From: Agaricus subrufescens
Lineage: Eukaryota; Basidiomycota; Agaricomycetes; Agaricales; Agaricaceae
Length of the DNA: 30,266 nucleotides
Direction of reading: 5' to 3'
Assembly: GCA_029945375.1 (NCBI GenBank)
Contig: JAQOTE010000044.1
Span: 1-30,266, forward strand
Position numbers and translations under genes: made by a program. The notes under the pieces were generated by a model. That model ran no database searches. It was not told the DNA's origin and worked only from the letters and a program-made list of their open reading frames with translations. Below, in pieces: positions 1-8,281 of the stretch (position 1 is the stretch's first letter; the number at the start of each line of letters is the position of its first letter).

Positions 1-770
1 CTGAATGCCCAGCAGAAGTGTGGTAGAGCCTAGATCTCGCAGTTTGAAGTGCCGAGACAGCTCAGAGACAGCAGAGGCCATGGCTGCATCGCTTTTAGAG
101 ACTAGGGTAATGTCATCAATGAACACTGGTACAATGACCTTGATGTCTCCCTTGGAATAGATGTAAATGGAGTTGTCGGAGCGAAGTCTAGAGTAGCCAA
201 TACCCTCTAGAACACCGCGGAGCTTCTTACTCCACTGTCTGGCAGCCTGCTTAAGGCCATAGAGTGATTTTCGGAGCCTGAAGACCATATTAGGTCCCCC
301 AGTATGATAGCCCTCTGGTTGCCTCATGTAGATCTCCTCCTCGAGTTCCACATAAGTGAAGGCAGAGGAGATGTCAACAGAATGCATTTTGTAGCCCTCT
401 CTAGCAGCCAGAGCTATAATGAGTCTCAGAGAAGCAGGACGAAATGTAGGGGCAAAGACCTCGGTGTAATCAAAGCCAGGACGCTGGGAGAAGCCCTTAG
501 CAACAAGGCGAGCCCTATAGCGCTCAATAGAGCCGTCGGCATGCCTTTTTACCTTGAAGACCCAGCCAGAGTTGACTACCTTCTTACCAGGAGGCAGCTC
601 AGTGAGTTCCCAAGTCCTGTTAGCCTCGAGATTGAAGATTTCAGTGTTACAGGCATCGACCCAGTGTTCCCTGTCAGGGGACTGCATAGCCAGCCTGTAG
701 GTGCGAGGATCAGCTGTAGAAACAGCCCCAGCAAACTCGACCTCATAGAAGTCAGTATCAGCTGAAAGAG
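1..770 (-). pseudogene. Copia-1 reverse transcriptase domain (fragment, separated by LINE A)
   Basis: The minus-strand reading frame is open across the piece and encodes the N-terminal two thirds of a Ty1/copia reverse transcriptase. Visible blocks are NSGWVFKVKRHADGSIERY, the GFSQRPGFDYTEVFAPTF block and the catalytic-site region VFIDDITL near 90-125. This is the copia YVDD motif in the variant form FIDD. RT copies the element's RNA inside cytoplasmic particles. LINE A cuts the frame off from its upstream integrase part at 770, and the left edge cuts it downstream, so this copy cannot make a full polyprotein. The two parts rejoin in frame if the LINE and one target duplication are left out. 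Confidence 0.88.
757..770. repeat. Target-site duplication of LINE A, left copy
   Basis: ATCAGCTGAAAGAG occurs here and again at 2885-2898, directly after the poly(A) of LINE A. The match runs two bases further (CA), but CA also fits the start of the LINE consensus, so the duplication is 14-16 bp. It marks target-primed insertion into the copia-1 RT linker. Confidence 0.9.
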
Positions 771-790
771 CATTCCTTCCTTGACCTCTT

Positions 791-824
791 ACCACTACCT
801 TCCTCTTTTGGAAGCCTCTGTGGT
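791..824 (+). promoter_or_regulatory. 5' UTR hairpin of LINE A
   Basis: ACCAC (791-795) can pair with GTGGT (820-824), and CTTCC (799-803) with GGAAG (810-814), giving a two-part stem with a short T-rich loop. The same structure is at the same place in B1, B2 and C, although the surrounding UTR has changed. Its function is unknown. It could be a protein-binding site, a translation element or an RT landing site. Confidence 0.55.
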
Positions 825-855
825 TTAGCTGCGCTAGTAGGGAATACAATTCATT

Positions 856-2613
856 ATGCCTCCTAAACGTCGCAATAAGTCTCAACAACCTCCTCCGGCA
901 GGTACGCCTGCCCCGCCGCGTCGTGAGACGTTGCAGGAATTTGCGGACGAAGACTGGGATCAACCTGGCCCCGCCCCTCCTGTTCCCGAGCTTGAGCCCT
1001 CATTCTTTGTGGGCACCCTCTCTAACCCTAGCCAGACTTATGTCGGCGGCACCCCCTTCCAGTCGGAACGGCCTTCGGCCTCTCGTCCTGGAAATCTTCT
1101 CCCTCCTGCGGAGATTCTCTCTGCATTTGATTCCGCTCCTCGACACGAGTTGACGCAAGCCACTCAGTCTATATTGGGCAAACGGCCTGAACAGCCGTCT
1201 CCGACCCCCTCCGCTATGCTGACTACTGAATCCCCTGCGCGGATTCCAGTTAATATATCTCCAGACCCACCGGTACCGGAGATTCCTTACACCAAAGATA
1301 ATGTTCCCGGTCGGGAACTTTTCTTCTCCTCTTTAGAGGAATATACATCCTCTCTCACCTCCTCGGACAGTGATACCCCCAAGTTCCTGTCCATGATACT
1401 CACGAGCTTGCAAGTTTTATTGCGAGACCGTAAAATCCTTGACCTCGAGTGTGACGGTGGTTTTACTGTCGCCAACCTCCTCGATGGGCTTCCACGCTCT
1501 CAACGCGTGGATTTTGCCCCACTTCCCCCTGGTACCACGGGTTCGGCACCTCGGCCGATCCCCAAACCTCATGTCAAGCGGGTCAAGACCGCCCCTCAAT
1601 CCCCTCCCAAGCAGAGTGCTCCGGCCAAGGCCGATCGTGCACCTGCTCCTGTTCTCCAACGCCGTCCGCCTCCTTCGGAGGCTCCCGCCGTTTCCGTAGC
1701 CGCGCCCAAGCAACGTCGTCGCCGCCAGGGCAAACACACTGTACATGGCCCCTCACGCCGTGGCATATCCATTCGCGTCCCTAGTGCGCTCAATTTTCGA
1801 GCCACTATGATCACTTCTACTATCTTGCACGAGATCAACGACCTCATCGGGAAGAATCTACCGGAGTCCCGTCTGGTACTCTTCTCTTCTCAGGATGAAG
1901 GTGGGCCCGGGAAAGTATTCTTAGCCACCAACATCGTTCCTACCAAATCCGAAGCGGACTTTGTGCTCAAGCACATCAAGTCGCGTTTCCCCATCCCTGA
2001 GGGTGCGAGGCCCATTCGCACCTCTGTCATCAAGTCCACATCTTATCTCAAGGTGATGGATATTCCTATCGTCGATCCTAACTCGAAGGAATGGCTCGCC
2101 CCCACCACCGCACGAATTCACGACGAATTCAAGCTCTCTGAAATTGGCTGTATGTTGGCCGGTTGGACACGCAACATCCGCGTCATGCGGACTTCTCCCC
2201 ACTCTGACTCATGCGTGGCATGGGTCGACATCATAGATTCGGTATCCGGTGCGAACGCGAAGGTTCTCATCGGTAAGCATATCCAAGTAGCCGGCACTAA
2301 TTGCAGAATTGCCGGCGCTCGCCCCCACTCTGGGTCCGTCCTGTGCACTCGGTGCTACAGGTGGGGCCATCATCATTCTAAGTGCCGCCGCGAAGGTGTG
2401 CGCTGTCCCCTCTGTGGCGGTCCTCATCGAGAGGAGTCACATCATCTTATGGTTCCAGCCGCTTCAGTTGAGAACCGGCATTGCGTGAATTGTACCGCGT
2501 CGAAGCGGGAAAAGCGTAATCACTCCGCCTTGGACAGAAAGAGTTGTCCGTTCTGGGCTCATCGCTTTGACAGGGAATGGCTTCGCCGCCAATTTCCGCC
2601 GAAGAAGATCTAA
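856..2613 (+). CDS. LINE ORF1 (Gag-like nucleic-acid-binding protein), family A
   Basis: The 585-aa frame is intact. It starts at the first ATG after the 5' UTR and begins MPPKRRNKSQQ. The first ~290 residues are proline/serine-rich and basic. A conserved KHTVHGPSRRG block lies near residue 293, followed by a folded-looking region (SYLKVMDIPIV; VMRTSPHSDSCVAWVDI). Three zinc-binding motifs close the protein: CX2CX4HX4C (CTRCYRWGHHHSKC, about residue 496), CX2CX3HX4H (CPLCGGPH) and CX2CX9HX7C ending in CPFW, then FDREWLRRQF. In LINEs of the I/jockey/Tad type such proteins bind the element RNA and form ribonucleoprotein particles. The enzyme-coding ORF2 that normally follows is absent. It is diverged from the B/C ORF1s but has the same layout. 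Closest relative in the window: LINE D. Confidence 0.88.
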   Translation: MPPKRRNKSQQPPPAGTPAPPRRETLQEFADEDWDQPGPAPPVPELEPSFFVGTLSNPSQTYVGGTPFQSERPSASRPGNLLPPAEILSAFDSAPRHELTQATQSILGKRPEQPSPTPSAMLTTESPARIPVNISPDPPVPEIPYTKDNVPGRELFFSSLEEYTSSLTSSDSDTPKFLSMILTSLQVLLRDRKILDLECDGGFTVANLLDGLPRSQRVDFAPLPPGTTGSAPRPIPKPHVKRVKTAPQSPPKQSAPAKADRAPAPVLQRRPPPSEAPAVSVAAPKQRRRRQGKHTVHGPSRRGISIRVPSALNFRATMITSTILHEINDLIGKNLPESRLVLFSSQDEGGPGKVFLATNIVPTKSEADFVLKHIKSRFPIPEGARPIRTSVIKSTSYLKVMDIPIVDPNSKEWLAPTTARIHDEFKLSEIGCMLAGWTRNIRVMRTSPHSDSCVAWVDIIDSVSGANAKVLIGKHIQVAGTNCRIAGARPHSGSVLCTRCYRWGHHHSKCRREGVRCPLCGGPHREESHHLMVPAASVENRHCVNCTASKREKRNHSALDRKSCPFWAHRFDREWLRRQFPPKKI

Positions 2614-2884
2614 CAGAGGTGTCGTGTATTTTTAACCACTTCTATTTTTCATTTTCACCTCTCACCGTCTTGTAAGTATCAATTCGGACTTTCTTTTATG
2701 CGTACCACTTCGATTCTATGGAACATTCTTTAGTCTACGTATGCAGTTTATTCTTACACTAGTTATCTCCCTGGTGTAGGGCTGGCAGGTGATGTAAAGC
2801 CGGGGGAACGCGTTATGGCACCCCACGTACGAGGCCGGTTTTGAAATAAACCCCATTGATTAAAAAAAAAAAAAAAAAAAAAAA
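2614..2884 (+). other. 3' UTR and poly(A) of LINE A
   Basis: Non-coding tail after the ORF1 stop. It contains the motif ACGCGTTATGGCA (2808-2820) found in every LINE copy here, AATAAA at 2845-2850, and the end CATTGATT before the A run. No second ORF is present. Confidence 0.85.
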
Positions 2885-2900
2885 ATCAGCTGAAAGAGCA
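2885..2900. repeat. Target-site duplication of LINE A, right copy
   Basis: ATCAGCTGAAAGAGCA directly follows the A run and repeats 757-772. From here copia-1 continues as if uninterrupted. Confidence 0.9.
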
Positions 2901-5581
2901 GCCTCATCGTCGTCTTCTGGGTCTCTAGCAGGCAAATTAGGTTGCCTGACCTTCCACCAGTCACCAGGGGGCTTCCGAACGCGCCCAGTGCGACGTGGCA
3001 CTCTGGGAGGCTCAGGGGGCACTCCAGAAGTGGGAGGAGTCACAGGGAGCGGAATCGGAGCTTGTGGAGGTGGAGTAGCAGGGCTAGGAGGTGGAGGAGC
3101 AGGGAGAGGAGTCTCCTCTTCGAGAGGAACAGCAGGAGAACTAGGAATGGGAGGCTGAAAGCGAGCAGGGACAGAGCTAATATCACCCCCTTCATCTAGG
3201 AGAGGTAGCACTCCAAAATGCGACGTTGGTGGTGCAGGAGAGGGCTCAGAAACATTCTGAGACTCAAGGGAGGGGGGAGGGCCAGCAAATGATGGAACAG
3301 CATCGAGTTGGGCTCTCGAAGTCCCAGGAAAGTACCTTTCATCGAAATCAGCTCTCTCCGAGATCACTGAACGCTTAGTGACTGGATTGTAGAACTTCCA
3401 GCCCTTGTAGCCTGCAGGATAGCCAATAAACACACATTTTTCGTAGTGAGGCTCTAGAGAAGTCCTCTTATCTTGTTGTACATGCACATAGGCAGTGCAC
3501 CCCCATACTCGGAGGTGGGAGACATCAGGCTTTCGCTTATAGAAGGCCTGGAAGGGTGTAGTGCCAGAGAGCGACGCTGTAGGCAGCCTATTCCAGACAT
3601 AGACCATAGAAGACACACACTCCCCCCAGAAAGAGGCAGGAAGTCGAGATTCCGAGAGCATAGCAGTGATTCTTTCACCCATAGTCCTATTAGCTCTCTC
3701 CGCAAGGCCATTCTGCTGAGGCCTGTTGCGAGTAGAATGCCTCCTTTCGATGCCAGACTGCTCCGTGAACGTTAGGAAGGCCTTAGACATGTATTCACCA
3801 CCTTTATCATCCTGTAGAGCCTGAATTTTGACTCCAAGTTGGTTCTCAGCCCAAGATTTGTAGACTTTGAATGCTTCAAAGGCTTCTGACTTGCTTTTAA
3901 GCAAGTGTACAGCCCGGAATTGCGTCATGTCGTCTATAAACGTGATCCAGTACTTGTAGCCTGAGTGGGAAGTGACTGGGAGCGGTCCATGAAGATCTGA
4001 GTGCACCAGCTCAAGAGGAGATCAATTATTGCTGGAGGAGGGGGGGAATGGAAGTGAATGCATCTTTCCTGCAAGGCAGGGCTCACATATTGGGTCAGGA
4101 GGGGCATTAGAATCGAGTTTAAGGCCTGTAACAAGGTCCTTACTCAACATAGACTTCACATCAGCATAGTTGTGATGAATAAAGCGACAATGCCACAGGG
4201 AGAGGTCAGCTGGCAGTGTAGAAACAGAAAAAGCAGCCTCAGAAGTGATAGTAGAGCCATCTAGCTCAGCAGAGCTGTTGGAGTGGATAGTGGCCGTAAA
4301 AAGCATTGTTCCCTTGCACTGGAAAGCAATAGAGCAAGCCGAAATGGTGATATTAAAGCCCTTGTGCTGAGCAAGGTATAAACAAGACGGCAGATTACTC
4401 CTGAGGTCAGGAACATGTAGTACCCTCGAAAACTCGACCGCTCTAGCCTCCTTTCCATTAACAACTGGTTTAAACACCACAGAACCTATCCCCGCAGAGT
4501 ATACAACTGAATTATCAGCTAATCGGATGGGAATGCGATGGGGGGAGTAGTTCTTGAACCAGTGACGATGTGGGGTCATATGAGAAGTGGCCCCAGTGTC
4601 TGCAAGCCAATGGAAGTCAGCATCGAGCTGTAGAGGCGTAGAAAGCAAAGGGAAAGGGGAGGGATGTGAGGCACTTGCATTTCCAGCAAATTCACGGACT
4701 CTCTGCGCTTTTTCGGGGCTAGAACTCGAAGAGGAGCTTGCTGCAGAGCCTGAGGCGTCGTTTGAGGCGTCCTGAGCCTTGTTAGCCTTATTTCCGCGAG
4801 TTCTGGGCTTCTGAGCGTCCTCCTGGGCGCGTTTCTTCGCCTTTTCAAACGGCCAGCACTTCTCCACCTTGTGGCCAGTCCTCCCACCAGAAATCACCCA
4901 GGTATCTGACGCGTTTTGAAGCCAGAGCGAGCAGCTAGAGCCTGGGAGCCTCCCCCAAAAAGCGCGTCCCGGCCGCACGTTTTGCGTTGTATATCCTCTG
5001 TGACAAAGGCCTGATGAATGGTGGTCTTGTCGACTTGTCCATAAGTAAAGAGACGAGGAGAAAGTGAGGAAGACCCAGTCGTCGGGAGGGCTCTGATGAG
5101 TGCCATTGATGCCAGCTAAATGCATCTAGCATGTAGTGAAGTCTGTGGGTCTAAGCTCCTTAATGCGTCGCTTGCAGCCTTCTACTCTGTTGATAAGGGA
5201 TTGTAGGGACTCCTCCTCGAGTTTTCGGATGCTGAACAGCTCATCATAAGCATTAATCGCGTAGCCTTCTTCTGCCTGTGTACAGCCTCCAGAGCCTCCC
5301 CACATCTTCACGGGGTCATCCTGGATGCCATTAAAGTGCACCCTCTGCTCCTGTTCAACCATAAGGAATAGCCAGCCAGCAGCCTTGTCACAACGAGCCT
5401 TGTAAGCGTCCAGAGCGTCCGCTTCAGCCTGGGTAACAGTGGAGGAGACAGTGGGGGACTTCTGCTTGCCAGAGATGATTCTCCATAGCCCAGAAGCTCG
5501 CAGCCACGCCCCCATCTCGCCAGACCACGTCGTATAGTTCTCCGCATTGAGTTTCGCAAATGTTGGCGATCCGGAAGCCAT
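2885..5581 (-). pseudogene. Copia-1 gag, protease, integrase and linker (decayed)
   Basis: Read from 5581 leftwards, the gag starts MASGSPTFAKLNAENYTTW. A degraded zinc knuckle follows (only the GRTGHKVEKC half is intact, near 4860-4880), then the aspartic protease site WLADTGATSHMTPH near 4590, the integrase zinc region ending CEPCLAGK, and the integrase core (HSDLHG, LQDDKGGEY, PQQNGLAER). A proline-rich linker leads to RT. Breaks: a cluster of small indels at about 4885-5310 scrambles the gag C-terminal half, and a CGA-to-TGA change near 4019-4021 stops the integrase frame just before HSDLHG. The left end abuts the poly(A) of LINE A, so the frame runs out into poly-Phe. The start was chosen because the same MASGSP start occurs in copia-3 and copia-7. 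Confidence 0.85.
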
Positions 5582-5647
5582 CGGAGTTGATTTGAGAGCA
5601 GGGGAAGCGAAATAGATTCAAGAAGGGAAAGAGGAAGAGAAGATTGA

Positions 5648-5660
5648 GTGAGGTTGGTGA
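5648..5660. repeat. Target-site duplication of LINE B1, left copy
   Basis: GTGAGGTTGGTGA here matches GTGAAGTTGTGA at 7927-7938 with one substitution and one indel. The imperfect match suggests this insertion is older than LINE A, C or D. The site lies in the untranslated leader of copia-1, between its PBS and gag. Confidence 0.75.
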
Positions 5661-5680
5661 CATCCCTTCTTGAACCGCAA

Positions 5681-5712
5681 CCACCACCTTCCTCTTTTGG
5701 AAGTCTCAGTGG
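5681..5712 (+). promoter_or_regulatory. 5' UTR hairpin of LINE B1
   Basis: CCAC at 5681-5684 can pair with GTGG at 5709-5712, and CTTCC with GGAAG inside it. The T-rich loop is the same as in LINE A. The arms are kept although flanking bases differ from A and C. Confidence 0.5.
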
Positions 5713-5753
5713 AAGTGCTTGAGTAGGAATATATCGCGTTCTACAGCCTAGCT

Positions 5754-7499
5754 ATGGATACGAGAGAGGACTTTGACAACGGTGGGTGGTCTACGGACGA
5801 CGATGCGCCACTCCCCCCCATCCTAGAGGCCGCGGTCCTCAAAATGCCGCAAACCCCCAAGGCGACCCGTCTCGAAAAGATGCGGTCTCATTTGAGAGCC
5901 AAGCAGCTTGCAGCTGTTGGGCCCTCCCCCTACGCTACCCCCACCCCCGCAGGCCCTTCGCAAGCGTCGGCGACGACCCCGTTGTCGTACGCGTCTCAGA
6001 GCCCGCACACTCCGGCCAAGGGCAAGGCCCCCGCCACTCCATCCACCCCCTCAACTCCCAATCCCTACGCGCCCTCTGTGGTACCAGGGAAGAAGAACCG
6101 TCTCGCGTCGATGTTGGCCACCGCGTCCGACATGCTCAAATCCACCTCCCCAGACGGTGACTTTGTGGCTTACGCCTCAGAGTTGCTGATTCTGATCTTC
6201 AACATCTTCAACTCACCTGCCTTCAAGCAGGTTGAGTTCCTTAACATGGCTGGCACCGTTTCTTTCGAGACAGCGCTGGCCATTATCATCGCGCAGACTG
6301 GCCCGCCCCCTCCTTCCCCAGTCAAGCCCACTGCCCCCCCACCTTCGACTCCGAGTGCTCCCGAGTCTCGACCCCGGTCCCCGATGGCCGAGGTTGAGCA
6401 CGAGGCTGCGGCACCTCAGTCGAAGAAAGTCCGGATCCAAGAACCAATCGGATCCATTCCTAAACCCGCCGCGACTAGGAAGCGTGCCCCGGCTGCGTCC
6501 GCAGCTGTTCGAGCACCTCCTAAGTCCGCACTCAAGGCCAAGCCGGCTCCCATCCCATCCTCCCCAAAGGCCCCGGCTCCCTCTACTGCCCCTGCTGTGT
6601 CCAAGCGTGCCCCGGCGCGCAAGGGTAAGCACACCACTCATGGCGCATCTCGCAAAGGCGTCCACATCACCCCCCCGGCCGGATCTAGCATCTGTGCCAA
6701 AAATATCACTCCTGAAGTCCTAAAGGAGTGTAATCGCCACCTCAAGGACGACCTCAAGTCTGAGGTCGTTCTCGAAACTTCCATTGACTCGGGAACCGGC
6801 ATCTTCATTGCCGCTTCTCGGGTACTATCTCATCCCGAATCCGCGTGTGTGCTTAGGCACATTCGCCGCCTCGTCGACCCCAACGGCCTCGTTCCGCTCC
6901 AGGCCGCCACCCCTACTTCCACGTCGTATCTGAAGATCATCGACGTACCACTTGTACCGGCTTCCCCCGCCCTATGGCTCTATGCGCAGCGCGACGCCTT
7001 CCGCCTCGCGATGCACGACTCTCCCGTCGGAAATTCCCTCACCCGGCACATCAAACACGCGGTCCGATTCATGCGGACCTCCAAGCATTCAGACACCTGC
7101 GTTGCGTGGGTGGACATCGCGGATTCCGTCTCGGGCCGTACGGCCCGTGACTTTATTGGTAAGCACGTCCTTATAGGCGGGCGAAATTGTCAGATCCGAG
7201 GCGCTGCACCCCGGCCCGGCTCCATTCTCTGCACCCGATGCCAGAGATGGGGTCATCATGCTGACGTATGCCGTTCAAAAGGCATACGCTGTCCTCACTG
7301 CGCGGGTCCGCACACTGCCGACTCGCATGTCCAGGCCGCGATTGCTATGAAGCGCAATCCCGACGACCGTCACTGCTGCAACTGTTCCGCGAGCAAGAAG
7401 AAGAAGACGCAGCACTCCACAACGGACACTTCGTGTCCGTTCTGGGCTAACAGATTCGACCGGGACTGGCTACGGCGCCAGTTCATATCGACGAAGTAG
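5754..7499 (+). CDS. LINE ORF1 (Gag-like nucleic-acid-binding protein), family B, copy 1
   Basis: The 581-aa frame is intact. The start ATG (MDTREDFDNGGW) is conserved in B2 and C, which decides it. The N-terminus is acidic, followed by ~250 residues rich in Pro, Ala and Ser with basic patches. A conserved stretch FNMAGTVSFETALAIII-like (seen here as LNMAGTVSFETALAI) is near residue 165, and the KHTTHGASRKG block is near 291. Then come the SYLKIIDVPLV and FMRTSKHSDTCVAWVDI region and three zinc motifs: CX2CX4HX4C near 493, CX2CX3HX4H near 514, and CX2CX9HX6C near 540 ending CPFW. The C-terminus is FDRDWLRRQF. By family it is an RNA-binding/RNP-forming protein of a LINE; no enzymatic domain is seen. 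It shares all but about 15 residues with the B2 copy. Confidence 0.88.
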   Translation: MDTREDFDNGGWSTDDDAPLPPILEAAVLKMPQTPKATRLEKMRSHLRAKQLAAVGPSPYATPTPAGPSQASATTPLSYASQSPHTPAKGKAPATPSTPSTPNPYAPSVVPGKKNRLASMLATASDMLKSTSPDGDFVAYASELLILIFNIFNSPAFKQVEFLNMAGTVSFETALAIIIAQTGPPPPSPVKPTAPPPSTPSAPESRPRSPMAEVEHEAAAPQSKKVRIQEPIGSIPKPAATRKRAPAASAAVRAPPKSALKAKPAPIPSSPKAPAPSTAPAVSKRAPARKGKHTTHGASRKGVHITPPAGSSICAKNITPEVLKECNRHLKDDLKSEVVLETSIDSGTGIFIAASRVLSHPESACVLRHIRRLVDPNGLVPLQAATPTSTSYLKIIDVPLVPASPALWLYAQRDAFRLAMHDSPVGNSLTRHIKHAVRFMRTSKHSDTCVAWVDIADSVSGRTARDFIGKHVLIGGRNCQIRGAAPRPGSILCTRCQRWGHHADVCRSKGIRCPHCAGPHTADSHVQAAIAMKRNPDDRHCCNCSASKKKKTQHSTTDTSCPFWANRFDRDWLRRQFISTK

Positions 7500-7926
7500 G
7501 CGACTGTCATGGCCGCTTTCGGGACCTTGCGATGTCTGGACCCATCATCTTTCCTTTTCGCTACAACGTCTGCGACGAAAACCGCCGGTCATCATGCTGG
7601 TAGAAACGGGGTTGGGAGTTATGGGGATGTTTGTTCGAAGCTTTTAGCTCACTTCGGTCTGTACTCTCTTCGCCTCATTATTTCGATTCATATGTTTGTT
7701 TTTTCTTTTCTCTCATCGAGCGCTTGACCTCGTCGCGCGGATACGTTTCCTTTGCACCTTTGTAAGTTTGACTCCATGTAATGGGTTCGTGCCCCTATCG
7801 GATACGCGTTATGGCATCCATATTAGACTAGTAAGCCCGGAGTATCTAACCGGATGTCGTATAGCTAGTTTAATAAAAGGTCCACTGAGAGGTGCCGTTG
7901 AAAAAAAAAAAAAAAAAAAAAAAAAA
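7500..7926 (+). other. 3' UTR and poly(A) of LINE B1
   Basis: Non-coding. It holds the block starting CGAGCGCTTGACCTCGTCGC at 7717-7745 (shared with B2, D and F), ACGCGTTATGGCA at 7804-7816, AATAAA at 7872-7877 and an A run at 7901-7926. Confidence 0.85.
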
Positions 7927-7938
7927 GTGAAGTTGTGA
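7927..7938. repeat. Target-site duplication of LINE B1, right copy
   Basis: GTGAAGTTGTGA follows the A run and matches 5648-5660 imperfectly. The copia-1 leader continues from here to its PBS. Confidence 0.75.
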
Positions 7939-7960
7939 ATGGAAACTTGTTTTTCCAGTA

Positions 7961-7983
7961 GTTAGAAGCTGGGGCCCATAACC
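7961..7983 (-). other. Primer-binding site of copia-1
   Basis: The 23 bases directly inside the 5' LTR contain GGGCCCATAACC on the plus strand. This equals the anticodon arm of eukaryotic initiator tRNA-Met, CAU anticodon included. The minus-strand element RNA would pair with an internal part of that tRNA, as Drosophila copia and some Ty1/copia elements do with a half-tRNA. One base (T for C, in AAGCTGGGG) differs from copia-3, -7 and -6. Confidence 0.75.
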
Positions 7984-8281
7984 TGTCGGAGGTAGAATGT
8001 AGCGCGTGCGGAGACGGTTCTAACGGTGGTAGTCACGAGTGAATCGGATAAGAATTGATTAAGCAATCCTGTGAACAAGTCTGAGAAGCTATCTATGAAT
8101 ATACAGAACTCTATACTCACCTGTGAACAAGTCTAAGAAGCTAAAGGCTTCTAGAGCGTTCACAGACAAGTTCAACATGCGCTTACTAATATATCACATG
8201 ATCAGAAAGTCGTACCATCTCTAAGTCCATATACAAGACTGTTGGGGCACTCTAATACAAGACTGCTGGGGCAGTCTAACA
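7984..8281 (-). repeat. 5' LTR of copia-1 (LTR-2, 298 bp)
   Basis: On the minus strand it runs TGTTAGACTG...CCGACA. It is 298 bp, the same length as the LTR-2 copies at 10919-11216 and 14669-14966. It contains the tandem 24-bp duplication of the LTR start and the two direct repeats AGCTTCTTAGACTTGTTCAC (the outer one here with one change). Confidence 0.92.

Larger units (their letters stand above)
771..2884 (+). mobile_element. LINE A: complete ORF1-only LINE-like element
   Basis: This unit of about 2.1 kb is bounded by a 14-16 bp target duplication and ends in 24 A residues (2862-2885, the last shared with the duplication). It holds an 85-nt 5' UTR with a hairpin, one ORF of 585 codons, and a 3' UTR of about 250 nt with AATAAA at 2845-2850. 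No endonuclease or RT coding sequence lies between ORF1 and poly(A). Its 5' end (CATTCCTTCCTTGAC) aligns with the starts of B1, B2 and C, so it looks full-length rather than 5'-truncated. Confidence 0.88.
5661..7926 (+). mobile_element. LINE B1: complete ORF1-only LINE-like element
   Basis: This 2266-bp unit inserted in the copia-1 leader has the same length as B2. It starts CATCCCTTCTTGAAC, carries the conserved 5' hairpin, one intact 581-aa ORF1 (5754-7499), a ~400-nt 3' UTR with AATAAA at 7872-7877, and 26 A residues at 7901-7926. No ORF2 is present. It differs from B2 by about 5% in the ORF1 3' half and lacks the GATTAC found just before the A run in B2, D and F. Confidence 0.9.
1..8281 (-). 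mobile_element. Copia-1: Ty1/copia LTR retrotransposon, 3' end beyond left edge
   Basis: This minus-strand element reads from a 5' LTR at 7984-8281 leftwards through gag, protease, integrase and reverse transcriptase, and leaves the window in RT. By comparison with copia-7, about 1.1 kb (RT end, RNase H and 3' LTR) must lie to the left of position 1. Two LINE-type elements, 771-2884 and 5661-7926, are inserted in it, and copia sequence resumes on the far side of each. It was itself inserted into copia-2: the base after its LTR resumes an RNase H reading frame. The target duplication on this side would be the five bases 8282-8286 (AACAA). Confidence 0.9.

Noticed and set aside
304..765. 153-codon plus-strand ORF, repeated at 18528-18989
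   Set aside because: It is antisense to the conserved copia RT frame and exists in copies only because RT is conserved; no domain or start context supports it.
2856..3158. ORF beginning with a run of lysines
   Set aside because: It reads through the LINE A poly(A) and then antisense to the copia Pro-rich linker; an artefact of the junction.
7154..7170. Splice donor GGTAAGC inside LINE ORF1, also in B2
   Set aside because: The frame is open across it and protein similarity to A and D continues without a gap, so it need not be spliced.
7961..7983. tRNA gene
   Set aside because: Only the D-loop/anticodon-arm side is present, without acceptor or T arms; it is better explained as a primer-binding site.
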